Below, in pieces: positions 26,175 through 35,970 of a stretch of DNA of 64,000 bases; the stretch's first letter is position 1; the number at the start of each line of letters is the position of its first letter. The stretch lies in the NCBI GenBank assembly GCA_963692465.1, contig OY829943.1, forward strand, positions 2,914,001 through 2,978,000, in the 5' to 3' direction. Under the pieces are notes generated by a model that was not told where the DNA came from, did no database searches, and saw only the letters and a program-made list of their open reading frames with translations. The position numbers and the translations under genes were made by a program. The DNA comes from JAUZOB01 sp963692465 (GTDB taxonomy: Bacteria > Bacteroidota > Bacteroidia > Bacteroidales > Prolixibacteraceae).

Positions 26175-28433
26175 TTATTGTTTCAGTATCAGAATGGAGG
26201 GCGCATATTGTAACCAAAGACTTTTGGATTTCATCAGATGTTGCCACCCTTCATTACTCATCAATACGAGATCCTGATTATTCAAAAAATCTTTATTGAT
26301 GGATTGTCCTGTTACTTGTAGTACCTTACCCCGTGAAGCTTTCTCAAAAGAATCAATCTCTTTTTTATTAACCCCAGGAGTTGTACTGAATGAAAGAGTG
26401 ATTTCTGATGCCGAGTTATCAATGAATCTTTTAGCATAGTCCAGAAGAAACCCATCATTTTCACCGATAATAGGCAGAAAGATCCGGTTGATATCTTTTA
26501 CTCCTTTATCAATCAGGATGCCAATAGGAATCTTGCTGTTCGTAAATATTTGACGAATCCGGTCATCAAACGATGTCTTTTCAAACAATCCTTCGTGTCC
26601 GGTAAAGGTGCCGATTATTCGTTCCGGCTTTATGATATGTGTTGTAAAACCCAATATTCGGCCAAGAAGGGTTCCCTCAAAAATAGACTGTCCCATACCG
26701 ATCAGCAAAAGATTAAATTCTCCGCTATTGGCAACTTCTGCAATATCGGCGCTAATATTCCCTGACGGTTTAAAGAGGGTTGTGATGTTTTGGTTAAGGA
26801 CTACTGATTCTGAGATAATAGGAGTAAAACTTTCCTGTTCATATTCGTCTATATTATAGTGATGCAATTCATTACTGGGAGAAAGATGCATCGCAGTGAT
26901 GGATGTTTTATCTGCTGATTTTCTTGTTAACCCATGGGCAATTCTTAATAAGGCCGGTCCTCTTTCTGCGATACCAAAAGAAATTAGAACCCTAAATATT
27001 GGCGAAATAGCAGTGATGTCTGTTTCCTCCCTGATTTCCTTTTTAAAGATCAGGTCGATGAGATTTAAAGCCGGACCGGTCATGAAGGTCGTTACTAAAG
27101 CCATAATTACCATCATTGCAAAAATCTGTGGCGCAAGGACTCCCAGATCGTAACCGATATTTAGGACGACGAGTTCCATAAGTCCCCGGGTGTTCATCAG
27201 TGCCCCAATTGTAAGACTGTCTTTCCAGCTGTGTCCGACAAATTTGGAGGCAAAAGCACTACCCACGAATTTCCCGACAACGGCCACTAAAATAATTAGA
27301 CCGCAGATTTCCCAAAGTCCAATATTGTTTAATAGTCCGATTTCTGTTCTTAGTCCGGTATATACAAAAAACAGAGGGAGGAAGAGAACCATTGCGACAT
27401 CTTCAATTTTCTCAATAAAAAGGTTTCTGAATTTGGGATTTGTCGGCATAATGGTTCCGGCCAGAAATCCACCAAACAGAGCATGAATTCCGATTATTTC
27501 AGTTGAGTAGGCAGAAAGAATCAGAATAAAGAAAAAAATTGCAACAATGGGTTTACTGAGATTTTCATTTGATTCATGGAGCTCTGCAACTCTTTTCAGG
27601 AAGGGTTTGATGACCATTATCATGATGACTACATAAATGACAGCCAGCAGGATCGTATAAAGAGCACTAACAAATGAGCCTGCTTTAACGATCGCGATAA
27701 CTACGGCAAGAAGTGACCATGCCGTGATGTCATCAGCCGCGGCACAGGTAATAACCATAGCACCCAGCTTTGTCTTATGGATTCCTCTTTCCTGAACAAT
27801 TCTAGCTAATACAGGAAAGGCTGTAATGCTCATTGCAATAGCCAAAAACAATCCGAAAGAAGTGAATTTGACTCCCATTGGAGCAAAAGAACGATAGATG
27901 TAAAAAGCTAACCCCATCCCGGCCGTAAAAGGAATGATGATACTGGCATGACTGATGACGACCGCTTCGCTGGCTTTATGCTTTAAAACTTTCAGATCAA
28001 GTTCCATTCCCACCACGAACATGAACATTACCAGTCCGATTTGGCTTAGCATTTGCAGGTTATCAAGAGATTTAACCGGAAATAGAGTTGCCGAGAATCC
28101 TGGAATAAGAGACCCCAGAACAGACGGACCAAGAATGATTCCAGCAATAATCTCGCCCATAACAGATGGTTGTCCTATCTTCTGACATATCCAGCCAAAG
28201 AATCGGGCTGCCAGAATAATAACCACAATTTGTGCCAGTAACAAAGCAAGCGGGTGCCTTAAGTTTTGCCAGAAGCCACTTAAGAAGTCTTGCCAATAAC
28301 CTTTCGATGATAAATGAACGACAACATTCCGTCCTACTTCGAGATGATCCCCGGAAATAACAATCCAATACATGATAATTCCCGCAATCCCGATCGTTGT
28401 GATATAGAATATCAGATTTTTAAATTGTTTCAT
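26175..28433 (-). CDS. CPA2 family cation/proton antiporter with C-terminal USP-like region
   Basis: 752 residues. After an N-terminal hydrophobic segment comes a Na+/H+ exchanger domain (about 55-440) of about 12 membrane spans. It includes GEIIAGIILGPSVLG, AVVISHASIIIPF and TCAAADDITAW (the Asp pair of CPA2 antiporters), and MNTRGLMELVVLNIG. The C-terminal third is soluble with Rossmann-like strands typical of a universal-stress-like regulatory domain. It exchanges K+ or Na+ for H+ at the inner membrane, for pH or salt balance. Ion preference is not visible. It stands alone. Confidence 0.9.
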   Translation of the reverse strand: MKQFKNLIFYITTIGIAGIIMYWIVISGDHLEVGRNVVVHLSSKGYWQDFLSGFWQNLRHPLALLLAQIVVIILAARFFGWICQKIGQPSVMGEIIAGIILGPSVLGSLIPGFSATLFPVKSLDNLQMLSQIGLVMFMFVVGMELDLKVLKHKASEAVVISHASIIIPFTAGMGLAFYIYRSFAPMGVKFTSFGLFLAIAMSITAFPVLARIVQERGIHKTKLGAMVITCAAADDITAWSLLAVVIAIVKAGSFVSALYTILLAVIYVVIMIMVIKPFLKRVAELHESNENLSKPIVAIFFFILILSAYSTEIIGIHALFGGFLAGTIMPTNPKFRNLFIEKIEDVAMVLFLPLFFVYTGLRTEIGLLNNIGLWEICGLIILVAVVGKFVGSAFASKFVGHSWKDSLTIGALMNTRGLMELVVLNIGYDLGVLAPQIFAMMVIMALVTTFMTGPALNLIDLIFKKEIREETDITAISPIFRVLISFGIAERGPALLRIAHGLTRKSADKTSITAMHLSPSNELHHYNIDEYEQESFTPIISESVVLNQNITTLFKPSGNISADIAEVANSGEFNLLLIGMGQSIFEGTLLGRILGFTTHIIKPERIIGTFTGHEGLFEKTSFDDRIRQIFTNSKIPIGILIDKGVKDINRIFLPIIGENDGFLLDYAKRFIDNSASEITLSFSTTPGVNKKEIDSFEKASRGKVLQVTGQSINKDFLNNQDLVLMSNEGWQHLMKSKSLWLQYAPSILILKQ

Positions 28434-28710
28434 CCTCCGGTGATTTTAATTATTACTTTCAAAGAGTAATAAGACCCAACAAGATATTTATTGCTTTAAA
28501 AATAATACTCTTTTCTACATAAAAATTTTATAAAGATTCAATTAAGGGCTAAAATAAAATAATTTTTATCCGAATCAGAAAGTAGAATTGTTTGATTCTG
28601 CTTTTCCCCAAAGCGTTACGATTGGGAATATTCGAAAACGAATTCTTGAAATTACAGGATAGAAAGAACAAAAACAGGGAGTTGAGAGTTGTGTTATAAA
28701 TGTTGGGAAT

Positions 28711-29355
28711 ATGCATAAAAATTTAAGAGATATACGGCTCGATTATCAGAAGAGTGAACTGACCGAAAAAATGGCTCGTGTTAATCCCTTTGAACAATTT
28801 GATGTCTGGATGACGGAGGTTTTACAATCCGTTCAACCGGAACCAACCGCAATGTGCCTGTCTACCATCGGTGAGAATGGATATCCCCAGTCGCGCATGG
28901 TGTTATTGAAAGATTATGATGACAATGGACTGGTGTTTTATACCAATTATGAAAGTCAGAAGGGGAGAGCAATAATCCGGGATTCCAAGATAAGCCTTAC
29001 CTTCTTCTGGGCTATTTTAGAGCGGCAGGTTCGGATTGAAGGAATCGCATCAAAGCTTTCGGATGCAGAATCCGATCAGTATTTTGCATCTCGTCCAAGG
29101 GAGAGTCAGCTTAGTGCAATCGTTTCAAAACAAAGCCGCTTCTTGTCTTCACGTGAAGAGATTCTTTCTGCCTATGCAAACTTAGAAAAAGGGTTCCAGG
29201 GGAAACCGATTTCCCGACCGTCTTATTGGGGCGGTTACCGGATTATTCCACATCGTTTTGAGTTTTGGCAAGGTCGCCCCGGACGACTGCATGACCGATT
29301 ACTTTACACCCTGCATGATTTTAGAAAATGGGAACGAGTCCGCCTTGCCCCATAA
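28711..29355 (+). CDS. pdxH: Pyridoxamine 5'-phosphate oxidase
   Basis: 214 residues. An FMN-dependent oxidase making pyridoxal 5'-phosphate from PNP or PMP. Signatures: NPFEQFDVWM, GYPQSRMVLLKDYDDNGLVFYTN, the FMN-binding RQVRIEGIA, SRPRESQLSAIVSKQS, and the C-terminal PSYWGGYRIIPHRFEFWQG with RLHDR. Full length. The 277-bp spacer upstream shows no clear promoter or riboswitch. Single gene. Confidence 0.96.
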   Translation: MHKNLRDIRLDYQKSELTEKMARVNPFEQFDVWMTEVLQSVQPEPTAMCLSTIGENGYPQSRMVLLKDYDDNGLVFYTNYESQKGRAIIRDSKISLTFFWAILERQVRIEGIASKLSDAESDQYFASRPRESQLSAIVSKQSRFLSSREEILSAYANLEKGFQGKPISRPSYWGGYRIIPHRFEFWQGRPGRLHDRLLYTLHDFRKWERVRLAP

Positions 29356-29363
29356 CCAAAGTG

Positions 29364-30182
29364 TTAATCGGAAGATGCCGCTGTAAATCGGCCTATATCC
29401 CAGTGTGAAAGGTTGTCATAGACAATTTTTCTTACGGCCTCTTTAATTGCTTTTACCACATGAGGTTTAAGCGAGGCGTTAAAAGATATATGCATGGGAT
29501 TTTCTTCAAATATAATCGTATAGAAGCATAGTGCAGCTGCATAGGAGCCGCTTAACGATGGATGGCTACCGTCTTTGTTGTAGAGTTCTATTTCTGGATT
29601 ATTCTCTCTTAAATACCTCCATACGGTCCCGACAGGAGATATCCGTGCATTGTTTTGTTCCGCCATCATGATATAACGTTCACTGGTAAGACTATCCATC
29701 CCCTCGTAAGAACAGACAGGCGGCCACTCTTTACATCTCAATGAATCACCGTTTTCTCTTCCCCATGTCATGTAGAAGATTGTTTCTCCTTCAGGATTAA
29801 AAGCTTTAAAAAGACTGTCGAGTTTTCGGGCATAAGGGAATACCAATTGCTTTACTTCTTCGATTGGCATCGAAGGGCGTTGACTGAATTCCTGTAAAAC
29901 CATGTAATTCCAGTTTCCTTCTTTTATTAACTGTTGAGGAACGTTCGATTGCCAATGTTTTTCGAGTGTACACCCCCCTGGCGTGTCTTGTTGTGTCAGA
30001 ATGACTTTCCCGTTGGATTGGGCTATTTGCTTTATTAGGGAAGGAAGATCATTAACTTGGGTATAACTATTGCCGATGAATAAGATTCTTAATGTATCGG
30101 ATGCTGCGAATGAATAGCTCCGGATAAACAGAAACAATACAAAAACAAACAACTTTCTCCAGGAAAAAATACTTTTTGTCAT
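29364..30182 (-). CDS. DUF4886 SGNH-hydrolase-like secreted protein
   Basis: 272 residues with a signal peptide (LFVFVLFLFIRSYSFAAS). Block I is LFIGNSYTQVNDLPSL, which carries the catalytic-type Ser, and the C-terminal block V is DGSHPSLSGSYAAA with Asp and His. Both are hallmarks of the SGNH/GDSL fold. DUF4886 proteins of Bacteroidota are thought to be esterases or deacetylases acting on exported glycans, but the substrate is unknown. It converges with pdxH. Confidence 0.82.
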   Translation of the reverse strand: MTKSIFSWRKLFVFVLFLFIRSYSFAASDTLRILFIGNSYTQVNDLPSLIKQIAQSNGKVILTQQDTPGGCTLEKHWQSNVPQQLIKEGNWNYMVLQEFSQRPSMPIEEVKQLVFPYARKLDSLFKAFNPEGETIFYMTWGRENGDSLRCKEWPPVCSYEGMDSLTSERYIMMAEQNNARISPVGTVWRYLRENNPEIELYNKDGSHPSLSGSYAAALCFYTIIFEENPMHISFNASLKPHVVKAIKEAVRKIVYDNLSHWDIGRFTAASSD

Positions 30183-30285
30183 TTTGTATATTTAAACAGA
30201 GCGGACATAAACAGACCCAATATTTACTTGTTAAAACGAAAGTAATAATTGATAAATTCAGAGTCGGTAGTTTGGTTGATCAAGT

Positions 30286-30774
30286 TTAGTGCTTTAGTGA
30301 ATTGTGCAGATCAACCATTTTTATAGCGGTGATTGCGGCCTCATCTCCTTTATTCCCATGGATACCTCCGGAACGATCAATTGCTTGTTGTTGATTATTT
30401 GCTGTTAATAATCCATAGATGAATGGAAGATTATATTTCAGGTTGAGACTGGTAATTCCCTGTGTTACTCCCTGACAGATAAAGTCAAAATGACGGGTTT
30501 CCCCCTGAATAACACAGCCAAGGCAGATAATGGCATCCACTTCCTTATATTCGGCTAAAAATTGAGCTCCAAGGGTCAATTCAAAACTTCCTGGAACGTG
30601 ATGAACAAAGAGATCTTCGTCTAATACTCCGTGCTTCTTTAATGTATCAACTGCTCCTTTTGCCAGAGCAAAGGTTATTTCTTTATTCCATTCGGAAACG
30701 ATAATGCCAAACTTCATTCCTTTTGCAGAAGGAACGCTTTTAATATCGTAAGCAGATAGATCTTTTGTTGCCAT
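30286..30774 (-). CDS. ribH: 6,7-dimethyl-8-ribityllumazine synthase
   Basis: 162 residues. Penultimate enzyme of riboflavin synthesis, forming a 60-mer or pentamer. Signatures: FGIIVSEWNKEITFALAKGA, VHHVPGSFELTLGAQFLA, CLGCVIQGETRHFDFIC (with the catalytic-region His) and GLLTANNQQQAIDRSGG. The gene follows a TPR membrane protein gene on the same strand, with a strong terminator between them, so it needs its own promoter. Confidence 0.96.
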   Translation of the reverse strand: MATKDLSAYDIKSVPSAKGMKFGIIVSEWNKEITFALAKGAVDTLKKHGVLDEDLFVHHVPGSFELTLGAQFLAEYKEVDAIICLGCVIQGETRHFDFICQGVTQGITSLNLKYNLPFIYGLLTANNQQQAIDRSGGIHGNKGDEAAITAIKMVDLHNSLKH

Positions 30775-30800
30775 ATCAAATACATTTTCCCAAAAATAAA

Positions 30801-30826
30801 AAATCCCCTCGGAAAGGAGGGGATTT
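30801..30826 (-). terminator. Terminator between the TPR gene and ribH
   Basis: A 10-bp stem AAATCCCCTC/GAGGGGATTT (30801-30810 with 30817-30826) and a 6-nt loop. Read on the minus strand it runs into T residues. It ends the upstream TPR gene. Confidence 0.85.
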
Positions 30827-30848
30827 TTTGATATAATAAGTCTAAAAT

Positions 30849-31529
30849 TTATTTCTCCACATTCACCCGGGCAATATATTTATCAATATCTCTTGCCTCT
30901 GTACTTGAAGGGTATTTATCTTTAATTTTCTGATAGCTGTCAATTGCCTTATCGTATTGTTTTTGATTTTCATAGAGCAGACCCAGTTTCAAAAGATAAA
31001 TCGGACTGGTGAAGTCGTTATCAAAAGATGCTGCCTTTTCATAGAGAGAAGTCGCCTTGTCCATTTGGCCCAATTCGAGATTGGCATCTCCTTCTGCCCC
31101 GGTGGTAATAACCCTAAGGTTTATTTCACTGGTTTTGAATTTTTTTAACTGAGCTAATGCATCCTCGAATTTTCCTAAATGGAGATACGAAATTCCTGCA
31201 TAGTAATGAGCAAGATTGGCTGCATCAGTAAAATGATACTGAGAAATGATATCGAGAAAACCCGGATAACTACCGTCTCCGTTCAGAGCCAGGTCATAAG
31301 AATCTTTTTCAAAATATTGTTCTGCGACATACATCTGAGACAATGCTTCTTTTTCTCTTGGTTGAAAATAGAGCTTCTTGGCTCCCCAGAAAAGGATAGC
31401 AGCTGCAACAATGCAAATTGCTACAATGCTAATTACTTTGCGGTTGTTTTCGATAAACAGCTCTGATTTGGTTAAAGCACCTTCAATTTCACCCAGACCT
31501 GCGTCCTGCTTATTTTTATCGTTTGCCAT
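30849..31529 (-). CDS. Membrane-anchored tetratricopeptide repeat protein
   Basis: 226 residues. A short charged N-terminus is followed by one membrane segment (KVISIVAICIVAAAILFWGA, about 33-52). The rest is a periplasmic TPR array (for example AHYYAGISYLHLGKFEDALAQ and LLKLGLLYENQKQYDKAIDSY). The layout resembles YfgM-like and BamD-neighbour scaffold proteins, which bind other envelope proteins. The specific function is unknown. Divergent from recF with a 220-bp spacer. Confidence 0.85.
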   Translation of the reverse strand: MANDKNKQDAGLGEIEGALTKSELFIENNRKVISIVAICIVAAAILFWGAKKLYFQPREKEALSQMYVAEQYFEKDSYDLALNGDGSYPGFLDIISQYHFTDAANLAHYYAGISYLHLGKFEDALAQLKKFKTSEINLRVITTGAEGDANLELGQMDKATSLYEKAASFDNDFTSPIYLLKLGLLYENQKQYDKAIDSYQKIKDKYPSSTEARDIDKYIARVNVEK

Positions 31530-31749
31530 ATCTTAATTAGATTATTCAGATTTTCCACGCAAAAATAAACTTTTTGAGACAATAACTATAAGAATTATCT
31601 ATAAATCATTTCCACAATGTTTTATTGTTGATAGATTCCATGAGGAATCAGAGGCCTTCGTTCAATACTCTTTTTTTTGAGCATGGATTTTTATTAGCTT
31701 TGCAAGTAATGGAATGTTGATGTTTCATTTGTAACTAATTGTTATATTG

Positions 31750-32874
31750 ATGTATATTCAGAATCTTTCCTTGTTGAACTTTAAGAATTTCGAAGAAGCT
31801 GATTTATCATTCTCTTCTAAGCTCAATTGTTTCATTGGAAATAACGGGGTGGGGAAGACTAACTTGCTTGACGCAATTTATTATCTCTCTTTTTGTAAGA
31901 GCTTTTTTAATTCGGTTGAAATAGAGAATGTACGTCATGGCGAGGAATTTTTTGCTGTAAAAGGAAATTATCGTCGTAATGATCAGGAAGAATTGATTCA
32001 TTGCGCTTTTAAAAAAGGCCAGGCAAAACATTTTAAAAGAAACAATAAAGAATACTCCCGCCTGGCGGATCATATCGGGTTACTTCCTCTGGTTATGGTT
32101 TCACCCTCCGATATTAGTCTTATTCTAGGGGGAAGTGAAGAACGCCGCAAATTTATGGATAGTGTTATTTCACAATATGACCGAAACTATCTGGAGGCTC
32201 TTTTACGCTATAATCGGGCATTATTTCAACGGAATAATCTTCTTAAACAATTTGCTCAAAACCAGCAATTTGATAAAGGAATGCTTGATGCCTGGGATGA
32301 GCAGTTGGTGTTTCTTGCAAATGAAATCCATCACAAACGGGAAGAGTTTATAACGAATCTATTACCGGTATTTCAGCGGTTTTATAATCAGGTATCACAG
32401 GGTAAAGAATCGGTTCAACTTGTCTATGAATCAACACTTAGCGAACAGGATTTTGCTGCTCAACTGCGTGAGGCTCAGCCACGCGATCGGATGGCTCAGC
32501 ATACTACGGTGGGAATCCATAAAGACGATCTGATCTTTAAACTGGAAGATTATCCCATGAAGAAAATTGGTTCTCAGGGACAAAAGAAGACTTATCTCAC
32601 TGCTCTTAAACTTGCTCAGTTTGATTTTATCCGGAATATTAGCGGGATGAAACCTATTCTGTTACTGGATGACATTTTTGATAAACTTGATTCTTCCAGA
32701 GTCGAGCAAATTGTAAAATTAGTTTCAGATGATCACTTCGGACAGATTTTTATTACCGACACGAACCGGGAACATCTTGATCATATTATAATGAGCCTTG
32801 GAACTGATTATAAAATCTTTCTTATTGAGCAGGGAGCTGTTGTTGAAGTTCGTGAAAATGAAAAAATTGACTGA
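31750..32874 (+). CDS. recF: DNA replication and repair protein RecF
   Basis: 374 residues from ATG 31750; an immediately preceding TTG is in frame but unlikely. SMC-like ATPase: Walker A GNNGVGKTNLL (about 30-40), signature GSQGQKKTYLTALK, Walker B PILLLDDIFDKLD. RecF loads RecA at gaps with RecO and RecR. A -7 box TAGCTTTG at 31695-31702 precedes it. The next gene (DUF721) starts 10 bp later, a pairing also seen in Actinobacteria and other Bacteroidota. Confidence 0.95.
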   Translation: MYIQNLSLLNFKNFEEADLSFSSKLNCFIGNNGVGKTNLLDAIYYLSFCKSFFNSVEIENVRHGEEFFAVKGNYRRNDQEELIHCAFKKGQAKHFKRNNKEYSRLADHIGLLPLVMVSPSDISLILGGSEERRKFMDSVISQYDRNYLEALLRYNRALFQRNNLLKQFAQNQQFDKGMLDAWDEQLVFLANEIHHKREEFITNLLPVFQRFYNQVSQGKESVQLVYESTLSEQDFAAQLREAQPRDRMAQHTTVGIHKDDLIFKLEDYPMKKIGSQGQKKTYLTALKLAQFDFIRNISGMKPILLLDDIFDKLDSSRVEQIVKLVSDDHFGQIFITDTNREHLDHIIMSLGTDYKIFLIEQGAVVEVRENEKID

Positions 32875-32884
32875 AAATTAACTG

Positions 32885-33175
32885 ATGCGAAAAAGTAAAA
32901 CACTCCGGCTAGGCGATGTAATTCAGGAATACTTGAAAGATAATCATATCGATAATCACTTGAAGGAAATTGATTTGGTCAGTTCCTGGGAAATGGTGAT
33001 GGGCAAAACGATTGCTTCTTCAACTTCCAGAATTTATATTCAAAACAGAGTCCTATATGTTTTTTTGCGTTCATCAGTTATCCGGCAGCAGCTTTTTATG
33101 ATGCGCGATCAAATTTGTCAGGCTTTAAATAAGCAAGTTGGAGCTGAAGTTATCGATGAAATTATTTTTAAATAA
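32885..33175 (+). CDS. DUF721 family protein (DciA-like)
   Basis: 96 residues with the core WEMVMGKTIASSTSRIYIQNRVLYVFLRSS (split here across about 30-58) and LKEIDLVSSWE. DUF721 includes DciA, the ancestral loader of the replicative helicase DnaB in bacteria lacking DnaC or DnaI. Located 10 bp after recF, consistent with a replication and repair operon. Short members like this one may have only the nucleic-acid-binding KH-like domain. Function inferred from family. Confidence 0.82.
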   Translation: MRKSKTLRLGDVIQEYLKDNHIDNHLKEIDLVSSWEMVMGKTIASSTSRIYIQNRVLYVFLRSSVIRQQLFMMRDQICQALNKQVGAEVIDEIIFK

Positions 33176-33507
33176 ACAGATCTTTGAGTTATTTTAACGG
33201 AATTGAACAGCGATGTTGCGATCCGCTTTTAAATTATTTTTAATGTTCGATGAAGGTATTTGAGAAATTTCTTTGATAGACGGTTATTATGTGTTTTTTT
33301 TGTAAGATAATTCAATATCTGAAAGATAAGAACAAAATAAAATTGATCTTTGTTGGTAATTTGTAGACGATGATTATCTTTTGGTTAAAGAAGAAAAAAA
33401 TAGAAATAGCAAATTCCTTTGAGTCCTTTTAAGTAAAACAAAGAGAAAGACTTAACCGATTTGTCTAAAATAAAAACAATGTTATTCACTATATCATTAC
33501 AGGCTTT
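33176..33507. other. 332-bp spacer before the carboxyltransferase gene
   Basis: AT-rich. I looked for a leader ORF, a hairpin or a consensus promoter and found nothing convincing. The only -7-like sequence is GGTAATTTG near 33354. Confidence 0.4.
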
Positions 33508-35226
33508 ATGGGAAAGACGCTTTTAATAAGAGATGTTACTTTAAGAGACGGGCAGCAATCACTATTTGCAACCCGTATGACACAGGAACAGGTGGACAGA
33601 GTCTTACCTCTGTATAAAGAGGCAGGCTTTTATGCCATGGAAGTATGGGGAGGGGCAGTACCCGACTCCGTTATGCGTTATTTGAATGAAGATCCCTGGG
33701 AAAGATTGGAGAAGATCAAAAAAGTAATCGGGGATGTCTCTCATCTTACCGCTTTGTCAAGAGGTAGAAACCTTTTCGGATACAATCCATATCCTGAAGA
33801 AGTTATTGAAGGATTTAACCGTAATGCTGTTGAATCCGGAATTTCGATCATGCGTATTTTTGACGCGCTGAACGATACCAACAATATGCGTAGTACCGTT
33901 AAATATGTCAAAGCACACGGCGGAATGGCTGATTGTGCTGTTTGCTATACCGTTGACCCGAAATTCACCAGGAAAGAACGTTTCCAGGCTTTACTGAAAG
34001 GGAAGAGGCTTCCAAAAAACATCTTCTCAATCGACTATTTTGTTAATATGGCCAAACGGTTCGAAGAGAATGGTGCCGATATGGTCACGCTTAAAGACAT
34101 GGCCGGACTGGTTCAACCTTCTAAAGCAGGAAAGATCATTCGTGCCATGAAACAGAGTCTTAAAATCCCTGTCGATTTTCACTCTCATTGTACTCCTGGT
34201 TATGGATTGGGATCCGCTTTAATGGCAATTATTAATGGAGTTGATATTCTTGATACTTCTTTAATGAACTTTGCTGAGGGACCCGCTGCCCCTTCTTTTG
34301 AGTTGATTCAGATCTTCTGTAACAAACTGGGAGTCGATACCAAAGTGAATCTCGAACCGGTTGTTAAGATCAATAAGGAGTTAAAGAAGATCCGTCTGGA
34401 GATGGCAAGTATCGATAATTACAAAAATAACTATCCAATTGATTTTGACCTTCTTAAAGACAAACTCCCTGATCATATTGACAAGTTGTTTGATGACGCG
34501 ATTCGCTATGCTAAGGAAGACAATGAAGACGGACTTCTGAATGCATGTTATGAGATCGAGCGGTACTTTAATTTCCCGAAACCAAATGAGAATGTCAAAT
34601 TTGCAGAGGTTCCGGGAGGAATGTATACCAATATGCTTGCTCAGTTAAAACAATTAAAAGTTGAGCAACTTCTACCAAGGGTACTGAGAGTAATCCCAAG
34701 TGTTCGTCTTGCTGCAGGGTGCCCTCCGTTGGTTACTCCTTCCAGTCAGATTGTCGGTGCCCAGGCTGTAAACTGTGTTATTGATGAAACAAAGGGACTT
34801 CCTTTCTACACCAATAAATCAATACAGTTTGTTAATCTGGTTAAAGGCTCTTATGGTACAACTCCAATTCCAATTGATCCGGAATTTCGTTTTAAAATTG
34901 CCGGAACAAGAGAGTCGATCGATTATAACACGGGTAATTACGAAAAGCAACCAAATCCTTCTTTCCCCGAATACGGAGAGAATGTTAAGCTTGCAAAGAA
35001 TGAAAAGGAAGAACTTCTTCTGGAACTTTTCCCACTTGTTGCATCTAAATTCCTGAAAGATCGTCTTGATCGGGAATATAAAGCAAAAATTGATGCAGAA
35101 AATGCTGTGATTGAAGCAGAGAAAGAAGCTAAACGTAAAATATACGAAGAAGAAAAACGTAAATACGAAGCTCTTACCGACGAACAAAAACAAGAACGTT
35201 TGTTACAAGGATTATACAATATTTAA
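33508..35226 (+). CDS. Pyruvate/oxaloacetate carboxyltransferase subunit without biotin domain
   Basis: 572 residues. The HMGL-like TIM barrel begins VTLRDGQQSLFATRM and contains GGAVPDSVMRYL, MRIFDALNDTNNMR, TLKDMAGL with the carbamylatable Lys region, and DFHSHCTPGYGLG with metal-binding His. The conserved carboxylase domain follows (PGGMYTNMLAQLKQL). The C-terminal 70 residues are a Lys/Glu-rich coiled coil rather than the biotinyl MKM domain. This matches stand-alone subunits such as the transcarboxylase 5S subunit or oxaloacetate decarboxylase alpha without biotin. It must use a separate biotin carrier protein that is not in this window. A strong terminator follows. Confidence 0.88.
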   Translation: MGKTLLIRDVTLRDGQQSLFATRMTQEQVDRVLPLYKEAGFYAMEVWGGAVPDSVMRYLNEDPWERLEKIKKVIGDVSHLTALSRGRNLFGYNPYPEEVIEGFNRNAVESGISIMRIFDALNDTNNMRSTVKYVKAHGGMADCAVCYTVDPKFTRKERFQALLKGKRLPKNIFSIDYFVNMAKRFEENGADMVTLKDMAGLVQPSKAGKIIRAMKQSLKIPVDFHSHCTPGYGLGSALMAIINGVDILDTSLMNFAEGPAAPSFELIQIFCNKLGVDTKVNLEPVVKINKELKKIRLEMASIDNYKNNYPIDFDLLKDKLPDHIDKLFDDAIRYAKEDNEDGLLNACYEIERYFNFPKPNENVKFAEVPGGMYTNMLAQLKQLKVEQLLPRVLRVIPSVRLAAGCPPLVTPSSQIVGAQAVNCVIDETKGLPFYTNKSIQFVNLVKGSYGTTPIPIDPEFRFKIAGTRESIDYNTGNYEKQPNPSFPEYGENVKLAKNEKEELLLELFPLVASKFLKDRLDREYKAKIDAENAVIEAEKEAKRKIYEEEKRKYEALTDEQKQERLLQGLYNI

Positions 35227-35242
35227 TTTCATCGGGATATAT

Positions 35243-35273
35243 AAAAAAGGCTGGCGCAAACCAGCCTTTTTTT
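35243..35273 (+). terminator. Terminator after the carboxyltransferase gene
   Basis: A 12-bp stem (35243-35254 with 35261-35272; core GGCTGG/CCAGCC), a 6-nt loop and a T run. Confidence 0.9.
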
Positions 35274-35309
35274 ATGCCTTATATATTAATGTTGATCGTC
35301 GCCGTGTTA

Positions 35310-35603
35310 TTATTTTTCGATTACTTTTTTGAAGTCATCCGAGCATTTTATCGGATTGAATTCAATAACTTCGTAAGAGGCGATGTCATTTATGAAAAAC
35401 GGATCTTCCTGAATGATCGGATCTATTTCTTCACGATTCTTCGCTTTACATAGAATAATTCCTCCGGTTCTGGGATTTTGTGGTCCGGAACAGAAAAAAT
35501 TTCCTGAAGCATAATACTTATCAAGAAATTGACGATGATCGTTGAGGTGTCTTTCCACCTCATTCAACGTCTTTTTGTAACTAAGAATTATAATGAATAT
35601 CAT
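35310..35603 (-). CDS. YciI family protein
   Basis: 97 residues from ATG 35603; the frame is open 57 nt further upstream, but that part is not conserved-looking. A small ferredoxin-like alpha+beta protein: IILSYKKTLNEVERHLNDHR with the conserved His, YYASGNFFCSGPQNPRTGGIIL, and FFINDIASYEVIEF. YciI proteins are cytosolic and may have hydrolase or dehalogenase-like activity through a His-Asp pair, but most are uncharacterised. Stand-alone gene. Confidence 0.8.
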   Translation of the reverse strand: MIFIIILSYKKTLNEVERHLNDHRQFLDKYYASGNFFCSGPQNPRTGGIILCKAKNREEIDPIIQEDPFFINDIASYEVIEFNPIKCSDDFKKVIEK

Positions 35604-35719
35604 ATTGGTTGTTGTTGGTTGCTCAATAAATGGATGTTGATCCGGTAAAACAGATAACAATGTTTTGCAATTAGTAAAAAGAGACTGAATTTTAGATTTT
35701 ATGAAGTGCCGTCTTTATT

Positions 35720-35926
35720 CTATTCCTCTTCGGGGATAAGTTCCTGAACTCGGCCTATTTCTCCGGTTGTGAGCCTTACCTTTATACCCCTTGGGTGGTT
35801 CGCTGAATTTGTGAGAATATCCTGCACGATTCCTTCTGTTCTTCGCCCGGTTCTTTGATCCTGTTTTAAAACGATGGATACTTTAGTCCCTGGTTTTATA
35901 TTACTTCTTTTTGTTCCGTCTGTCAT
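35720..35926 (-). CDS. YwbE family protein
   Basis: 68 residues matching the YwbE family: RSNIKPGTKVSIVLKQDQRT, then RTEGIVQDILTNSANHPRGI, and a final IGRVQELIPEEE. It is a small beta-rich, probably KOW/SH3-like protein of unknown function, common in Bacteroidota and Firmicutes. It lies 44 bp after the iron-transporter gene on the same strand. Confidence 0.85.
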   Translation of the reverse strand: MTDGTKRSNIKPGTKVSIVLKQDQRTGRRTEGIVQDILTNSANHPRGIKVRLTTGEIGRVQELIPEEE

Positions 35927-35970
35927 TATTTTCTTGATTTAATGATTGATGAATATTCTTTCAAAAATAG

